From contig JAOHSH010000005.1 of assembly GCA_028122555.1 (NCBI GenBank), forward strand, positions 1 through 61,064: DNA of 61,064 nucleotides, given 5' to 3'. Position numbers and translations under genes: made by a program. The DNA comes from Methylophilaceae bacterium (GTDB taxonomy: Bacteria > Pseudomonadota > Gammaproteobacteria > Burkholderiales > Methylophilaceae). The notes under the pieces were generated by a model. It had not been told where the DNA came from. It saw only the letters and a list, made by a program, of their open reading frames with translations, and ran no database searches. Positions 6,776 to 16,537 of this stretch are shown in pieces. Position 1 is the stretch's first letter. Every line of letters starts with the position of its first letter.

Positions 6776-8353
6776 ATGTCATATGAAGTATTAGCTCGTA
6801 AGTGGCGTCCCAAATCATTTGATACATTGGTTGGACAAGATAATACTGTTCAAGCTTTAAGCAATGCTTTAGATAATGATCGCCTTCATCATGCTTATTT
6901 GTTTACAGGGACTCGCGGCGTTGGAAAAACTACATTAGCTAGAATTCTTGCTAAATCTCTTAATTGTGAAGTAAATATTTCTTCCAAACCTTGTCTAGAT
7001 TGTTCTACTTGTAAAGATATAGATAAAGGACGTTTTATAGATCTAATCGAGGTCGATGCAGCATCTAACACACAGGTTGATAATATGAGGGATCTTCTTG
7101 ATAACGCTCAATATGCTCCAACATCCGGAAGATTTAAGGTCTATATTATTGATGAGGTTCACATGTTATCTAAAAGTGCATTTAATGCGATGCTAAAGAC
7201 ATTAGAAGAGCCGCCACCCCATGTTAAATTTATACTAGCAACAACAGACCCAAAAAAAATTCCAGTTACAGTTATTTCTCGCTGCTTACAATTTAATTTA
7301 AAACAGATGACTGCAGATAATATATCTAGATATATTAAAGATATTCTTAAAAAAGAAGAAATCAATTCAGAAGATGAAGCTCTTAATATTATAGCTAAAG
7401 CTGCTCATGGAAGTATGAGAGATGCCCTTTCGATACTTGATCAAGCAATTGCATATTCAGGCAGCTCAATTTCAACCAAAGAAATTATTTCAATGCTAGG
7501 TACGATTGATAATATTTTTCTTGTGTCAATATTAAATGCCCTAGTAAAAAATAATGGCGAAGAAATGATGAAACTCTCAGCAGAAATGAATGAAAAAAGT
7601 ATTTCATTTGATTTAGCCCTTGAAGAACTTGCTAGATTAATTCATAAGATCTCAATAAAGCAAATTATTCCCAATAGCACAAATGATTCAAGCTTGAGTG
7701 AAGAAATAAATAAATTAGCAACTTTATTTACACCAGAAAGCCTTCAACTAAAATATCAAATAGTTATTAATGGAAGAAAAGATTTACATCTTGCACCTGA
7801 TCCACTAACTGGTTTCAATATGACACTATTAAGAATGCTAGCCTTTTATCCATCAATTAAACCTTCAAATAATTCTGACTCTAAAAAAAAAGTTGAGTTA
7901 AAGTCAGATGTAAAAATAAAAGTAGAAGTTAAAGATAATATTTTAGATAATATAAATATAAAAGATTTTGATGGAGATTGGATAAAATTAGTTAGTTGCT
8001 TAAAAATTGGTATTGCAAAATCTCTTGCTCAGGAATCGTCCTTGATAAGCTATAAAGATAATATTTTTAATTTGGCTTTAAATGAAAACTTCAGCCATCT
8101 TAATCAAAATGACTATGTTGAAAAACTAGAGGATGAACTTACTGAGTATTTTAAAGAAAAGATTAAAGTAAATATAAAATTAGGTAATAGACTTAAAACT
8201 CCATCATTACAAAAAAAGATAAAAAATGATGAATTAATGAAAACAACTGAATCTGCTATTATGAATGATAAGTTTGTAAAAGAATTGATTAATGATTTCG
8301 ATGCTGAAGTTATAACATCAAGTATAAAACCAACTAAAAAAAAGGAAAATTAG
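6776..8353 (+). CDS. dnaX: DNA polymerase III subunits tau and gamma
   Basis: Clamp-loader ATPase, 525 aa as full-length tau. The N-terminal AAA+ domain has Walker A GTRGVGKT (45-52), a four-cysteine zinc module (C64, C73, C76, C79), the DEVHMLS Walker B and the SRC sensor motif. Domain III ends near residue 365 with the typical APDPLTGFNMTLLRMLAF segment. The lysine-rich linker that follows begins with an A9 run (7883-7891) coding KKK at 370-372; slippage in either direction meets a stop within two codons, which would give a ~373-residue gamma. The tau-specific tail (~373-525) is lysine-rich and poorly conserved. It is followed directly by ybaB and recR, a standard operon. Confidence 0.97.
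   Translation: MSYEVLARKWRPKSFDTLVGQDNTVQALSNALDNDRLHHAYLFTGTRGVGKTTLARILAKSLNCEVNISSKPCLDCSTCKDIDKGRFIDLIEVDAASNTQVDNMRDLLDNAQYAPTSGRFKVYIIDEVHMLSKSAFNAMLKTLEEPPPHVKFILATTDPKKIPVTVISRCLQFNLKQMTADNISRYIKDILKKEEINSEDEALNIIAKAAHGSMRDALSILDQAIAYSGSSISTKEIISMLGTIDNIFLVSILNALVKNNGEEMMKLSAEMNEKSISFDLALEELARLIHKISIKQIIPNSTNDSSLSEEINKLATLFTPESLQLKYQIVINGRKDLHLAPDPLTGFNMTLLRMLAFYPSIKPSNNSDSKKKVELKSDVKIKVEVKDNILDNINIKDFDGDWIKLVSCLKIGIAKSLAQESSLISYKDNIFNLALNENFSHLNQNDYVEKLEDELTEYFKEKIKVNIKLGNRLKTPSLQKKIKNDELMKTTESAIMNDKFVKELINDFDAEVITSSIKPTKKKEN
7883..7891 (+). other. A9 candidate slippage site in dnaX
   Basis: Nine consecutive A fill codons 370-372 exactly. With one added A the frame continues AAA AGT TGA; with one A lost it continues AAG TTG AGT TAA. 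Either event truncates the product just after domain III, as known for transcriptional slippage at A9 in Thermus thermophilus dnaX. No strong downstream hairpin of the E. coli type is obvious. Other A9 runs exist in this window, so the run alone is not proof. Confidence 0.5.
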
Positions 8354-8354
8354 A

Positions 8355-8663
8355 ATGAGTAAAGGTGGTATGGGTAACTTAATGAAGCAAGCTCAAATGA
8401 TGCAAGCTAATCTTAAAAAAGCTCAGGACGAATTAGCTAATATAGACATAGAAGGATCTTCAGGCAATGGTATGGTTAAAATATTAATGTCATGTAAAAA
8501 TGATATAAAGAAAGTTTATATTGACCCAAGCTTATTAAACGACAAAGAAATGCTAGAGGACTTAATTATGGTTGCTCTTAAAGATGCGTTTCAAAAAATT
8601 GAAATTACTAGTAGTGAGAAAATGAATGGTTTGGTACCTCCGGGTATGGGTCTTCCTTTCTAA
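8355..8663 (+). CDS. ybaB: nucleoid-associated protein YbaB/EbfC
   Basis: 102-residue member of the YbaB/EbfC family: short DNA-binding dimers with a tweezer-like shape. Seen: the N-terminal GNLMKQAQMMQANLKKAQDEL helix region, the central GNGMVKILMSCKND strand segment, and the C-terminal MNGLVPPGMGLPF tail, all typical. The start ATG is one base after the dnaX stop and the stop is one base before the recR start, the standard dnaX-ybaB-recR arrangement. Confidence 0.95.
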   Translation: MSKGGMGNLMKQAQMMQANLKKAQDELANIDIEGSSGNGMVKILMSCKNDIKKVYIDPSLLNDKEMLEDLIMVALKDAFQKIEITSSEKMNGLVPPGMGLPF

Positions 8664-8664
8664 T

Positions 8665-9261
8665 ATGAAAAAAATTGAAATACTTGAAAACCTTGTTGAT
8701 GCTCTAAAAATTCTTCCTGGAGTTGGTCCAAAATCTGCTCTAAGAATGACTTATTTTTTACTACAAAGGAATAGACTCGGGGCACAAAATATTTCCAATT
8801 CAATTTCAAATGCTCTCGAACAACTCATACACTGCGAGTTATGTAATAATTTTTCAGAAGATCCGCAATGCTCTATTTGCTTATCAAGCAAACGTGACAA
8901 AAATACTATATGTGTAGTAGAAATGCCAACTGATCTATTAATGCTAGAAGAAACTCATTCATATAATGGACTTTATTTTATTTTAATGGGCAAACTATCA
9001 CCACTAGACGGTATTGGTCCAAATGAAATTCATCTTAGTAAACTTATAAAAAGAATAAAAAATTCAGAAATTAAAGAGATGATTCTAGCAACAAATTTTA
9101 CAGTTGAAGGTAATGCAACAGCTCAATATATAAAAGAACTATTTAAAGATACCGATATTAAAACTACAAGAATAGCTCGAGGCTTACCAATGGGAGGTGA
9201 AATCGAGTATGTTGATAGTGGAACACTAGCTCAAGCTATTGTTGAGCGAAAAAATATCTAA
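8665..9261 (+). CDS. recR: recombination mediator RecR
   Basis: 198 aa. Order of domains is normal: helix-hairpin-helix (KILPGVGPKSALR, ~16-28), C4 zinc finger (C57, C60, C69, C72), Toprim domain (ICVVEMPTDLLMLEE, ~82-96) and the C-terminal RGLPMGGEIEYVDSGTLAQA segment. With RecO and RecF it loads RecA on gapped DNA. The ATG at 8665 is used because an upstream in-frame start at 8626 lies within ybaB and adds non-family residues. The 3' end overlaps the convergent gph gene by 36 bases. Confidence 0.96.
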   Translation: MKKIEILENLVDALKILPGVGPKSALRMTYFLLQRNRLGAQNISNSISNALEQLIHCELCNNFSEDPQCSICLSSKRDKNTICVVEMPTDLLMLEETHSYNGLYFILMGKLSPLDGIGPNEIHLSKLIKRIKNSEIKEMILATNFTVEGNATAQYIKELFKDTDIKTTRIARGLPMGGEIEYVDSGTLAQAIVERKNI

Positions 9262-9897
9262 GTCAACAACCTCTGAGGGTTTATGAATAATATAATTAGG
9301 TTGCCATTCTTCGATTAAGTCCCCCTTTTTTAAATATCCATAACAAGCTAACACTGATTTAATTTTTGCAGAATTTGCAGATAAGATATCACGATGACCA
9401 TCACCAATATAAATTACATCCGATATATTTGTATCAAGAAGTCTACACGCTTCAATTAACAATTCTGGAGATGGTTTTGGTTTAAAGCCATAATCGTCAC
9501 CGCACATCATAACAGAGCAACTATCAAACAGTTGGTGGTATTTCATAATATTCTCAGCGAAATATCTAGCTTTATTTGTAACAATACCCCACTTAATACC
9601 TTTACCTTCTAAATCTAATAATAAATTTTCAATTCCATCAAATAATACTGGATTATTTAAGTATTGTTGCTTATAAACAGTTAAAAACTCCTCCGATAAA
9701 ACATCAAAATTATCTAACTTTTCATCAAACCTTAACCTAAGAAAAGCCTTTATTCCATCAGAAGCAATTTCTCGCCCTACATCATAAGAAATATTAGGTT
9801 TCCGATTACTCGCGAAGACAATGTTAGCTGTTTCAAAAAGGTCAAAAGCGGTATCTACAAAAGTACCATCTAAGTCAAATAAAACTGCTTTAATCAA
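9226..9897 (-). CDS. gph: phosphoglycolate phosphatase (HAD family)
   Basis: 223-residue HAD hydrolase with catalytic DLDGTFVD (D8, D10), the GIVTNKA motif II region, and K in FKPKPSP with the acidic GDGHRD motif near 170. It dephosphorylates 2-phosphoglycolate formed in repair of oxidised DNA ends; its place after ubiG is typical of Betaproteobacteria and supports Gph over other HAD enzymes. No ATG is available: the start is TTG at 9897, two bases from the ubiG stop, with AAGGGG just upstream as ribosome binding site. The 3' end overlaps recR tail to tail. Confidence 0.88.
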   Translation of the reverse strand: MIKAVLFDLDGTFVDTAFDLFETANIVFASNRKPNISYDVGREIASDGIKAFLRLRFDEKLDNFDVLSEEFLTVYKQQYLNNPVLFDGIENLLLDLEGKGIKWGIVTNKARYFAENIMKYHQLFDSCSVMMCGDDYGFKPKPSPELLIEACRLLDTNISDVIYIGDGHRDILSANSAKIKSVLACYGYLKKGDLIEEWQPNYIIHKPSEVVDLDIFSLNNSLS

Positions 9898-9898
9898 T

Positions 9899-10606
9899 TC
9901 ACCCCTTCACTTCAACAATATAGTTTACAGAAGTATCATTACCTAATTTATATTTCTGTAAAAAAGGATTATATGACATACCAATAATACTTGTTACATC
10001 TAACTTTATTTCTAAACACCAATCTCTTAGTTCAGCAGGAGTTATAAACTTACTATATTCATGTGTTCCTTTAGGTAATAAATTTAAAATATATTCAGCG
10101 CCAATAATAGCGAATAAGAATGATTTTGGATTTCTATTAATTGTTGAAAAAAATATAGTCCCTCCTGGTTTGATTAGAGCGGCACATTTGTTAACAACAG
10201 ATGAAGGATCGGGAACATGCTCAAGCATTTCTAAGCATGTAATTACATCAAACTTTTCTTTATTAATTTTATAAAAATCTTCTATATTTAATTGTTTATA
10301 ATCAATATTTAATTTAGATTCTTTCATGTGTAGCTTAGCTATTTTAATCACATTTTCACCTTGATCTATACCTGTAACCTTAGCTCCTTTTTTTGCAAGT
10401 GACTCAGATAAAATTCCACCGCCACAACCAACATCAAGAACTTTTGCAGACGATAGATCAACTTTGCTTGATATAAAATTTAATCTTAAGGGGTTTATTT
10501 GATGAAGAGGTTTAAATTCACTAGTTTCATCCCACCACTTATGTGCCAGTAAATTAAATTTTTCAACTTCTTTATAGTCTATATTTTTTTTAATTTTATT
10601 TGCCAT
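9899..10606 (-). CDS. ubiG: ubiquinone biosynthesis O-methyltransferase UbiG
   Basis: 235-residue class I SAM methyltransferase; methylates the hydroxyl groups of ubiquinone precursors in two steps. Seen: the UbiG-specific N-terminal EVEKFNLLAHKWWDE and FKPLHQINPLRL segments, the SAM-binding VLDVGCGGGILSE motif (~59-71), the membrane-interaction KGTHEYSKFI segment. The first 28 bases overlap the 3' end of the upstream amidohydrolase gene, and gph follows 1 base later, so the three genes form one unit. Confidence 0.95.
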   Translation of the reverse strand: MANKIKKNIDYKEVEKFNLLAHKWWDETSEFKPLHQINPLRLNFISSKVDLSSAKVLDVGCGGGILSESLAKKGAKVTGIDQGENVIKIAKLHMKESKLNIDYKQLNIEDFYKINKEKFDVITCLEMLEHVPDPSSVVNKCAALIKPGGTIFFSTINRNPKSFLFAIIGAEYILNLLPKGTHEYSKFITPAELRDWCLEIKLDVTSIIGMSYNPFLQKYKLGNDTSVNYIVEVKG

Positions 10607-11910
10607 TTCTTTGCCAATTGTATTATTTCTTCTTCATTGATTTGAACTAATTTTTTATCTTTAAGTTTTAATTTTCCATTAATCCATACATAATTTACAT
10701 CAGATCTACTAGAACTGTAAACAAGGGTACTTAAAGGGTCATATATTGGTTGATTTTCAATCTTACTTAAATCTATAGCTACTAAATCTGCTTTCTTATT
10801 CTTTTCAATTGATCCTATAATTCCATCTAAACCTAATGCTTTTGCTCCATTAATTGTTGCCATTTTTATTGCTTCCTTAATTGGCATTGATTCTGGTAAA
10901 TTTGTACTTCCCTTAATTAAAAGAGCAGCCAAACGCATTTCTTCAAGGATATCTAACCGATTATTACTTGCAGAACTATCAGTTCCTAAACAAACATTTA
11001 AACTTTGCTCTAACATTCTAGCAACATCAGCAATACCACTTCCTAATTTCATATTAGAAGATGGATTATGAATGATACTAACTTTATTTTTAGCTAGTAT
11101 AGCCATATCTTGATCATTACAATGCACACAATGTGCAGCCATTAATGAAGGGCCGATGATTCCTAAATTATTTAGCCTTTGTACTGGGGTCATTCCATAT
11201 TTACCAATACTATCTTCTATCTCCCATTTTGTTTCATGTAAATGAGTATGAATACTTATTCTTAATTCTTCTGAATATGTATTGATCATAGTAAAAGCTT
11301 CATCAGAGACAGAATATGGTGCATGAGGTGCTATAGAGGTTGTTATTAGTTCTTCATTCCTCCATTTATCCCTAAATCCAAATCCTTTAAGTAAATAATC
11401 TTCGGGGTCTGTTGCATAGTTTGTAGGAAAATTTAAAACGACCAACCCGATATTACCTCGTACTCCTAATTCTTTTGCGGCTTCAGCAGTTTCATTTGGA
11501 TAAAAGTACATATCGTTAAATGTCGTAATTCCTGATTTTATCATTTCAGATAAAGCTAAAATTGAACCATCTTTAACAAACGAGGGGCTAACAAATTCTT
11601 TTTCTGCCGGCCATATATGATTATTCAACCAATCATGTAAAGGCAAATCATCAGCAAAACTTTTAAAAAGACTCATTGCTGCATGAGCGTGGGTATTAAT
11701 CAAGCCCGGAATAAGAATATGGTCAGTTAATTGATAAGTATCATGTGCTTCATACTCGTTAAATACTTTACTTTGAGGCAGTAAATCTATAATTTTATCA
11801 TTATCAATCACTACTGAATAATCAGAGAGTAATTGACTTTCTAAGTCAGATGTAAAAATCCAGGAAGCAGAAATAATGGTTGAAATATTTTTTTTGTTAA
11901 GGGCTTTCAT
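10579..11910 (-). CDS. mtaD: TRZ/ATZ family amidohydrolase, probable 5-methylthioadenosine/5'-deoxyadenosine/SAH deaminase
   Basis: 443-residue cyclic amidohydrolase. Metal ligands are visible: HAHAAMSLF (HxH, near residue 74), HLHET (~222), AAHCVH (~250) and the aspartate in LGTDSSASNN (~315). Enzymes of this subgroup deaminate the adenine ring of SAH, MTA or 5'-deoxyadenosine, the by-products of SAM-using enzymes; several such enzymes are encoded in this window (RimO, RlmN, UbiG). Adjacent location upstream of ubiG is a common betaproteobacterial arrangement. The exact substrate cannot be read from the sequence, so the symbol is provisional. Confidence 0.85.
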   Translation of the reverse strand: MKALNKKNISTIISASWIFTSDLESQLLSDYSVVIDNDKIIDLLPQSKVFNEYEAHDTYQLTDHILIPGLINTHAHAAMSLFKSFADDLPLHDWLNNHIWPAEKEFVSPSFVKDGSILALSEMIKSGITTFNDMYFYPNETAEAAKELGVRGNIGLVVLNFPTNYATDPEDYLLKGFGFRDKWRNEELITTSIAPHAPYSVSDEAFTMINTYSEELRISIHTHLHETKWEIEDSIGKYGMTPVQRLNNLGIIGPSLMAAHCVHCNDQDMAILAKNKVSIIHNPSSNMKLGSGIADVARMLEQSLNVCLGTDSSASNNRLDILEEMRLAALLIKGSTNLPESMPIKEAIKMATINGAKALGLDGIIGSIEKNKKADLVAIDLSKIENQPIYDPLSTLVYSSSRSDVNYVWINGKLKLKDKKLVQINEEEIIQLAKKWQIKLKKI

Positions 11911-11947
11911 TACTCAAAAGAACTCACTCATTTTATGGAATTTATGT

Positions 11948-13267
11948 TTATTCAAATGGATGTTTAAGCAATATTGTTTCGTCACGTTCAGGTCCTGTGG
12001 ATACAATATGAATAGGTACACCACATAAATCTTGAAGTTTTAATAAATAATTTTGAGCATTTTTAGGTAAGTCGCCCCACTCTTTAATTCCAAAAGTACT
12101 TTCATTCCATCCTGGCATATCGATAAGTATCGGTTCACAATTATTGACTTGTTCTGAGCCTAAGGGAAGGAGGTTGTGCTGCAATCCATCTAAGGTATAG
12201 CCAACACAAATTTTAAGTGAATCAATACCATCTAATACATCTAACTTAGTTATACATAGTCCACTCAGACCATTAATCATTGCGGATCTTTTTAAAGCAG
12301 CAGCATCAAACCAACCACATCTTCTCTTTCTTTGTGTCACTGTTCCAAATTCTTTACCTTTAACAGACATATGATTACCTGGAGAAGAAGTTTTCTCAAT
12401 ATTAAGTTCGCTTGGAAATGGGCCTCCTCCCACTCTAGTAGTGTAAGCTTTTGTTATACCAAGAATATAATCTAGCATATGAGGACCTACTCCAGAACCG
12501 GCTGAGGCTTGACCTGCAACACAGTTCGAAGATGTAACAAAAGGATATGTTCCATGATCAATATCCAATAAAGCACCTTGTGCCCCTTCAAATAGAATTT
12601 TTTTTCCTACTTCATTTAATTTATAAAGGTGGTCTGAAACATCGCAAACTAATGGTTTAATAAATTCAGCTTGGGTATGAATTTCATCCAATTGTTTAGT
12701 AAAGTTAACAGGATCTGTTTTAAGGTAATTTTTAAGTACAAAATTATGAAGATCTAATATCTCTTCAAGTTTATCATTTAAATTAGTAGGATTAATAAGG
12801 TCGTAGACTTTTAATGATCTTCTTGCTACCTTATCTTCATATGCTGGACCTATACCTTTACCCGTTGTCCCAATCTTTTTACCTTCTTCTTTAATTGCTT
12901 CACGAGCTTTATCTAGTAGTATATGATAATTCAAAATTAGTGGGCAACCATAACTTACAAATAAACGATTTTTAACATCGATACCATCTTTCTCAAGGTT
13001 AATAACTTCATTCTCAAGATGTTTAACATCAAGAACAACTCCATTTCCAATGAAACATTGTATTTGTGGCCTTATAATTCCTGATGGAACAAGATTTAAT
13101 TTAAATTCTTTTTGAGATGAACCTTGTCCGATTACTAATGTATGTCCAGCATTATGCCCACCTTGAAATCTTACAACTGCATCGGCATGATTTGTTAACC
13201 AATCAACAATTTTACCTTTTCCTTCATCACCCCATTGGGTCCCAATAACTACTACATTTTTTGTCAT
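11948..13267 (-). CDS. purA: adenylosuccinate synthetase
   Basis: 439 residues, first committed step from IMP to AMP (IMP + Asp + GTP to adenylosuccinate). Motifs: N-terminal [16 protein letters not shown] with the catalytic Asp, the GGHNAGHT segment with the catalytic His, [14 protein letters not shown], the [22 protein letters not shown] region and RKRRCGWFD. Length and motifs are normal. It follows hisZ by 11 bases on the same strand, the usual betaproteobacterial hisZ-purA order. Confidence 0.97.
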   Translation of the reverse strand: MTKNVVVIGTQWGDEGKGKIVDWLTNHADAVVRFQGGHNAGHTLVIGQGSSQKEFKLNLVPSGIIRPQIQCFIGNGVVLDVKHLENEVINLEKDGIDVKNRLFVSYGCPLILNYHILLDKAREAIKEEGKKIGTTGKGIGPAYEDKVARRSLKVYDLINPTNLNDKLEEILDLHNFVLKNYLKTDPVNFTKQLDEIHTQAEFIKPLVCDVSDHLYKLNEVGKKILFEGAQGALLDIDHGTYPFVTSSNCVAGQASAGSGVGPHMLDYILGITKAYTTRVGGGPFPSELNIEKTSSPGNHMSVKGKEFGTVTQRKRRCGWFDAAALKRSAMINGLSGLCITKLDVLDGIDSLKICVGYTLDGLQHNLLPLGSEQVNNCEPILIDMPGWNESTFGIKEWGDLPKNAQNYLLKLQDLCGVPIHIVSTGPERDETILLKHPFE

Positions 13268-13278
13268 ATTGTAACTTC

Positions 13279-14241
13279 TTATACTTTCATCTGATTAATA
13301 ATAAATCTTAGGTCCATCGAAAAACCAGTTGCTGCCCGATTATTCTTAAAATAATTATTAACATTGTCATATCGACCGCCTTGCGCAATAGCAGTAGAAT
13401 AGTTTGGTGAATATGCAGAAAAAATAAGTCCTGAGTGGTATTGATAGCCTCGAATATCTGAAAAATCAAAACTTATCTTAATATCTGTTTTTATTAATAT
13501 CTCATATAAAGATTTTAATTTATCAACTATAGACTTAATTTCTTTATTTGAAGGAATTAGTTTGACTATCTGATCTAAAACTTTCTTATCGCCATAAAGG
13601 TCAGATAATTCGATTAATTGATTGCTAGCCACATTCTTATTGTATTTTTTTAAAATATTTTTAAGAGTGTCTTTATCCTTAATCATTAATGCTTCAGCAA
13701 TTAAAATTTTATCAACTTCTGGTAATTGTAACTCATTAACTAATTGATTATAAACATCTAAGTGATTTAAATCTAAGGTAATATTTTCAATATTTAATAA
13801 TTTTAAAGAATTTATTAAAATTGTTTGTACTTCAATATCTGCAGCAATATCAGAGTTACCAAAATATTCGATACCAACTTGATAAAGTTCTCTAGATTGA
13901 GTTTGGGCTGGTTTAGTCCTTAGAACAGAGCCCGCATAACATAATTTATTGAGTTCATTCTTTTGAACCAATTGAGAATCAATTCTAGAAGTTTGTGTTG
14001 TTAGATCAGAACTAACTCCCATCATTCTTCCAGATAATTGATCTACTACTTTAAAAGTATCTAAATCAAGATCTTTGCCAAAGGCATTCAGGGAATCTGC
14101 ATATTCAAGCAAGGATGGTATTACTAAATCATATCCATTCTTATCATATAAATCTAGTAATTGCCTTCTAAAAGTTTCGAGCTGTTTGGCTTGTTTAGGC
14201 AGTAAGTCTTCTACGTTTTCTGGGAGGAGCCATTTAGACAT
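13279..14241 (-). CDS. hisZ: ATP phosphoribosyltransferase regulatory subunit HisZ
   Basis: HisRS-like paralogue of 320 aa that activates short-form HisG in histidine synthesis. Seen: [17 protein letters not shown] at the start, the class II fold segment [28 protein letters not shown] (motif 2 region lacking the aminoacylation residues) and the [17 protein letters not shown] and QGGRYDN segments. Many proteobacterial HisZ proteins are longer (about 380), so this is a compact version. Start chosen at the ATG of MSKW (14241), because GGAAAG lies 7 bases upstream; that site overlaps the stop of the DUF2065 gene. No hisG is in the window. Confidence 0.9.
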   Translation of the reverse strand: MSKWLLPENVEDLLPKQAKQLETFRRQLLDLYDKNGYDLVIPSLLEYADSLNAFGKDLDLDTFKVVDQLSGRMMGVSSDLTTQTSRIDSQLVQKNELNKLCYAGSVLRTKPAQTQSRELYQVGIEYFGNSDIAADIEVQTILINSLKLLNIENITLDLNHLDVYNQLVNELQLPEVDKILIAEALMIKDKDTLKNILKKYNKNVASNQLIELSDLYGDKKVLDQIVKLIPSNKEIKSIVDKLKSLYEILIKTDIKISFDFSDIRGYQYHSGLIFSAYSPNYSTAIAQGGRYDNVNNYFKNNRAATGFSMDLRFIINQMKV

Positions 14242-14245
14242 AAGA

Positions 14246-14431
14246 TTACTTTCCAATAAATATTATAATTATGCCTATAAGAATAGATAAAAGTCCATAA
14301 AATCTGATTTGACCAGTTTTAAATTTTACCATTTTACTAAATGTATCTTTCCAGATCTCAGGTAAAACTAAAGGAAAAATTCCTTCAAATATTAAAACTA
14401 AGCCAAGTGCCATTAAAATAGTATCTTGCAA
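14246..14431 (-). CDS. DUF2065 family small membrane protein (YjeT-like)
   Basis: 61 aa with two hydrophobic segments (about 4-22 and 42-60) around a polar middle. The ALGLVLIFEGIFP motif near the N-terminus is the DUF2065 signature. It sits between hflC and hisZ as in many Beta- and Gammaproteobacteria, hence a proposed link to HflKC (inference; function unknown). The start is TTG at 14431, which directly abuts the hflC stop TAG; the next ATG is six codons later and would cut the first transmembrane segment. Confidence 0.88.
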   Translation of the reverse strand: MQDTILMALGLVLIFEGIFPLVLPEIWKDTFSKMVKFKTGQIRFYGLLSILIGIIIIFIGK

Positions 14432-15301
14432 CTAATTTTTACTTGACCCACGAAGGTATTTAAAGAAATCAGAATTAGGGTCAAGAACCATAATATCTTC
14501 CTTACCACTAAAACTTTTCCTATAGGCTTCTAGACTTCTATAAAAATCATAAAATTCTTTATTTTTAGAAAAGGTGTTTGCATAAATTCTAGATGCTTTA
14601 GCATCTCCCTCACCTTTAATTTCTTGAGCATCACTATATGCTTCAGTAATAATTATATCTCTCTCTCTTTCTGCCTCAGCACGAATTTTTTCTGAATCTG
14701 CAAAACCTTGCGATCTTAATTCATTTGCTACCGCTTTTCTTTCTGCATTCATTCTTTGATATACAGATTCACTTACTTCTTTTGGTAAGTCAACCCTTCT
14801 TAATCTAACATCGATAATTTCAATACCAATTGTTCTTGAGTCTCTATCAGCTCTTTCTTTCAAGATATCCATAATCTTGGATCGCTCCCCTGAAACAACC
14901 TCAAGAATAGTTCGCTTACCAAACTCTGCTCTTAATCCATCATTTACTGTTTGCGATAGCCTTCTTTCAGCTTGTCTTTCATCACCATTAACTGAAACAT
15001 AATATTGAGCTGGATCAATAATTCTCCATTTAATATAAGAATCAACTAAAACATTTTTCTTCTCACTTGTAATAAAACGATCTGGTTGAGGTGGATCATA
15101 AGTCATTATTCTTTTTTCTAGAAATCTAACGTTGTCTATTATTGGAGCTTTGATATAAAGTCCAGGTTCTTCTTTAACAGATACTATTTCACCCAACCTG
15201 AATACAATTGCATGTTCTCTTTGATCAACAGTAAAAGTTGATAAAGTTAAAATAATTAATAATAAAATTATTGTAGTAGCTACTTTGGATATATTTCTCA
15301 T
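14432..15301 (-). CDS. hflC: HflC, SPFH-domain modulator of FtsH
   Basis: 289-residue type II membrane protein: one N-terminal transmembrane segment (~5-23), then an SPFH/band-7 domain (VDQREHAIVFRLGE onwards) and a long charged coiled coil (~175-240, NAERKAVANELRSQG, IRAEAERERD). HflC and HflK assemble into a large cage around the FtsH protease and limit its action on membrane proteins. It lies 3 bases downstream of hflK. Confidence 0.96.
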   Translation of the reverse strand: MRNISKVATTIILLLIILTLSTFTVDQREHAIVFRLGEIVSVKEEPGLYIKAPIIDNVRFLEKRIMTYDPPQPDRFITSEKKNVLVDSYIKWRIIDPAQYYVSVNGDERQAERRLSQTVNDGLRAEFGKRTILEVVSGERSKIMDILKERADRDSRTIGIEIIDVRLRRVDLPKEVSESVYQRMNAERKAVANELRSQGFADSEKIRAEAERERDIIITEAYSDAQEIKGEGDAKASRIYANTFSKNKEFYDFYRSLEAYRKSFSGKEDIMVLDPNSDFFKYLRGSSKN

Positions 15302-15304
15302 AAT

Positions 15305-16537
15305 TTACCTTGCGTCTCTTTCTCGAGCCTTAAATGCTCCCCGAGATCTTTCTGTGATTGAATTGATAACATCTGAAGCAGATGTTCCACTATCTTGTCT
15401 TTGATTTGATGCTTGAGTCTCGTCCTGGTTAGCTTCCGAACTAGCCCTCTGATTAATAAGCTTATCTAATGGAAGATACAACAAGCTGTTGGACCCTTTT
15501 TGGTCAACAATAACTTTGGATACTGAGGACATGATTTGTTCCTGAGTTTCTAAAAACAAACGATTTCTAGTTACTTCTGGTGCCCTTGAATATTCAGTTA
15601 AAATTTGGTCAAAACGACTAGCATTACCTTTTGCTTCATTTTCAATTGCAGCCTTATAACCATTTGCCTCCGCAATTAATCTAGAAGCTGTACCACGAGC
15701 TTTTGGAACAATATCGTTAGCATATGCTTGACCTTCGTTCTTTTGTCTCTCCAAATCCTGTTTAGCCTTAACAGCATCATCGAAAGCTGCTTGAACCTGC
15801 TCCGGTGGCTGAGCATTCTGCATAGTTACACTTGTTATATTTATTCCAGATTTGTATCGATCAAGAATGTCTTGCATCAATGTTTTGGTTTTAATAGCAA
15901 TTTCTTCTCGTCCTTCGTACAATACATAATCCATCTCACTTTTACCAACTACTTCTCTAATTGCTGTCTCTGCAGCACCTCTAACAGAATTGTCAACAGA
16001 TCTATTATTAAACAAATAATCTTGTACTGATTTTAGATTATATTGAACAGCAAATTGAAGATCTATAATATTTTCATCACCAGTTAACATTAATGATTCT
16101 CTAAGTTCTTGTGATGTCCCACCTCCACCAGATGATCTATAACCTACCTCATTAGTTCTTACCTGCTCTTGGTTTACAATTTCTGCAGTTTCGATTGGAT
16201 AAGGGATGTGCCATCTAGGTCCGGGTTGGGTTATTTCTGTATTCTTACCAAATCTGAGGACTAAACCTCTTGAGCCTTCATCAACAATATAAAAGCCAGT
16301 TGCCATCCATATTAAAAAAACAATTAAAATAATGGTCCCAGTCGGTAAATCATTAGAAGTTATTGGTTCCTTACCGTTATTTGAGCTACCATTATTATTT
16401 GGTTTAACCTTAAACATACCGTCAATCTTCTTTCTAAGATCAACAAATAGTTCATCAAGGTCTGGCGGCCCATCGTTATTAGCACCCATAATATTTCTTG
16501 GTGAAAGCTTTTTTAGTATATTACGCATAGTATCCAT
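15305..16537 (-). CDS. hflK: HflK, SPFH-domain modulator of FtsH
   Basis: 410 residues. An N-terminal cytoplasmic segment with the HflK-type NNDGPPDLDELF motif, a transmembrane helix near 70-90 (TIILIVFLIWMATGFYI), the SPFH domain (IVDEGSRGLVLRFGK onwards), a coiled coil and a low-complexity Ser/Gln/Asp-rich C-terminus. Partner of HflC. Its start overlaps the hflX end by 17 bases; a second in-frame ATG three codons on cannot be excluded as the true start. Confidence 0.95.
   Translation of the reverse strand: MDTMRNILKKLSPRNIMGANNDGPPDLDELFVDLRKKIDGMFKVKPNNNGSSNNGKEPITSNDLPTGTIILIVFLIWMATGFYIVDEGSRGLVLRFGKNTEITQPGPRWHIPYPIETAEIVNQEQVRTNEVGYRSSGGGGTSQELRESLMLTGDENIIDLQFAVQYNLKSVQDYLFNNRSVDNSVRGAAETAIREVVGKSEMDYVLYEGREEIAIKTKTLMQDILDRYKSGINITSVTMQNAQPPEQVQAAFDDAVKAKQDLERQKNEGQAYANDIVPKARGTASRLIAEANGYKAAIENEAKGNASRFDQILTEYSRAPEVTRNRLFLETQEQIMSSVSKVIVDQKGSNSLLYLPLDKLINQRASSEANQDETQASNQRQDSGTSASDVINSITERSRGAFKARERDAR

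Noticed and set aside
13279-14241. Second histidyl-tRNA synthetase
   Set aside because: The histidine-specific motifs are missing and the position next to purA and DUF2065 is that of hisZ; a complete hisS is at 29181-30458.
14725-14735. CTACCGCT on the plus strand as a reverse ops element for the RfaH-like factor
   Set aside because: It is inside hflC, differs from the ops consensus, and is unrelated to the glycan locus.
15728-16030. 100-codon plus-strand frame opposite hflK
   Set aside because: Composition is that of an antisense translation of a coiled-coil gene and no start signal is present.
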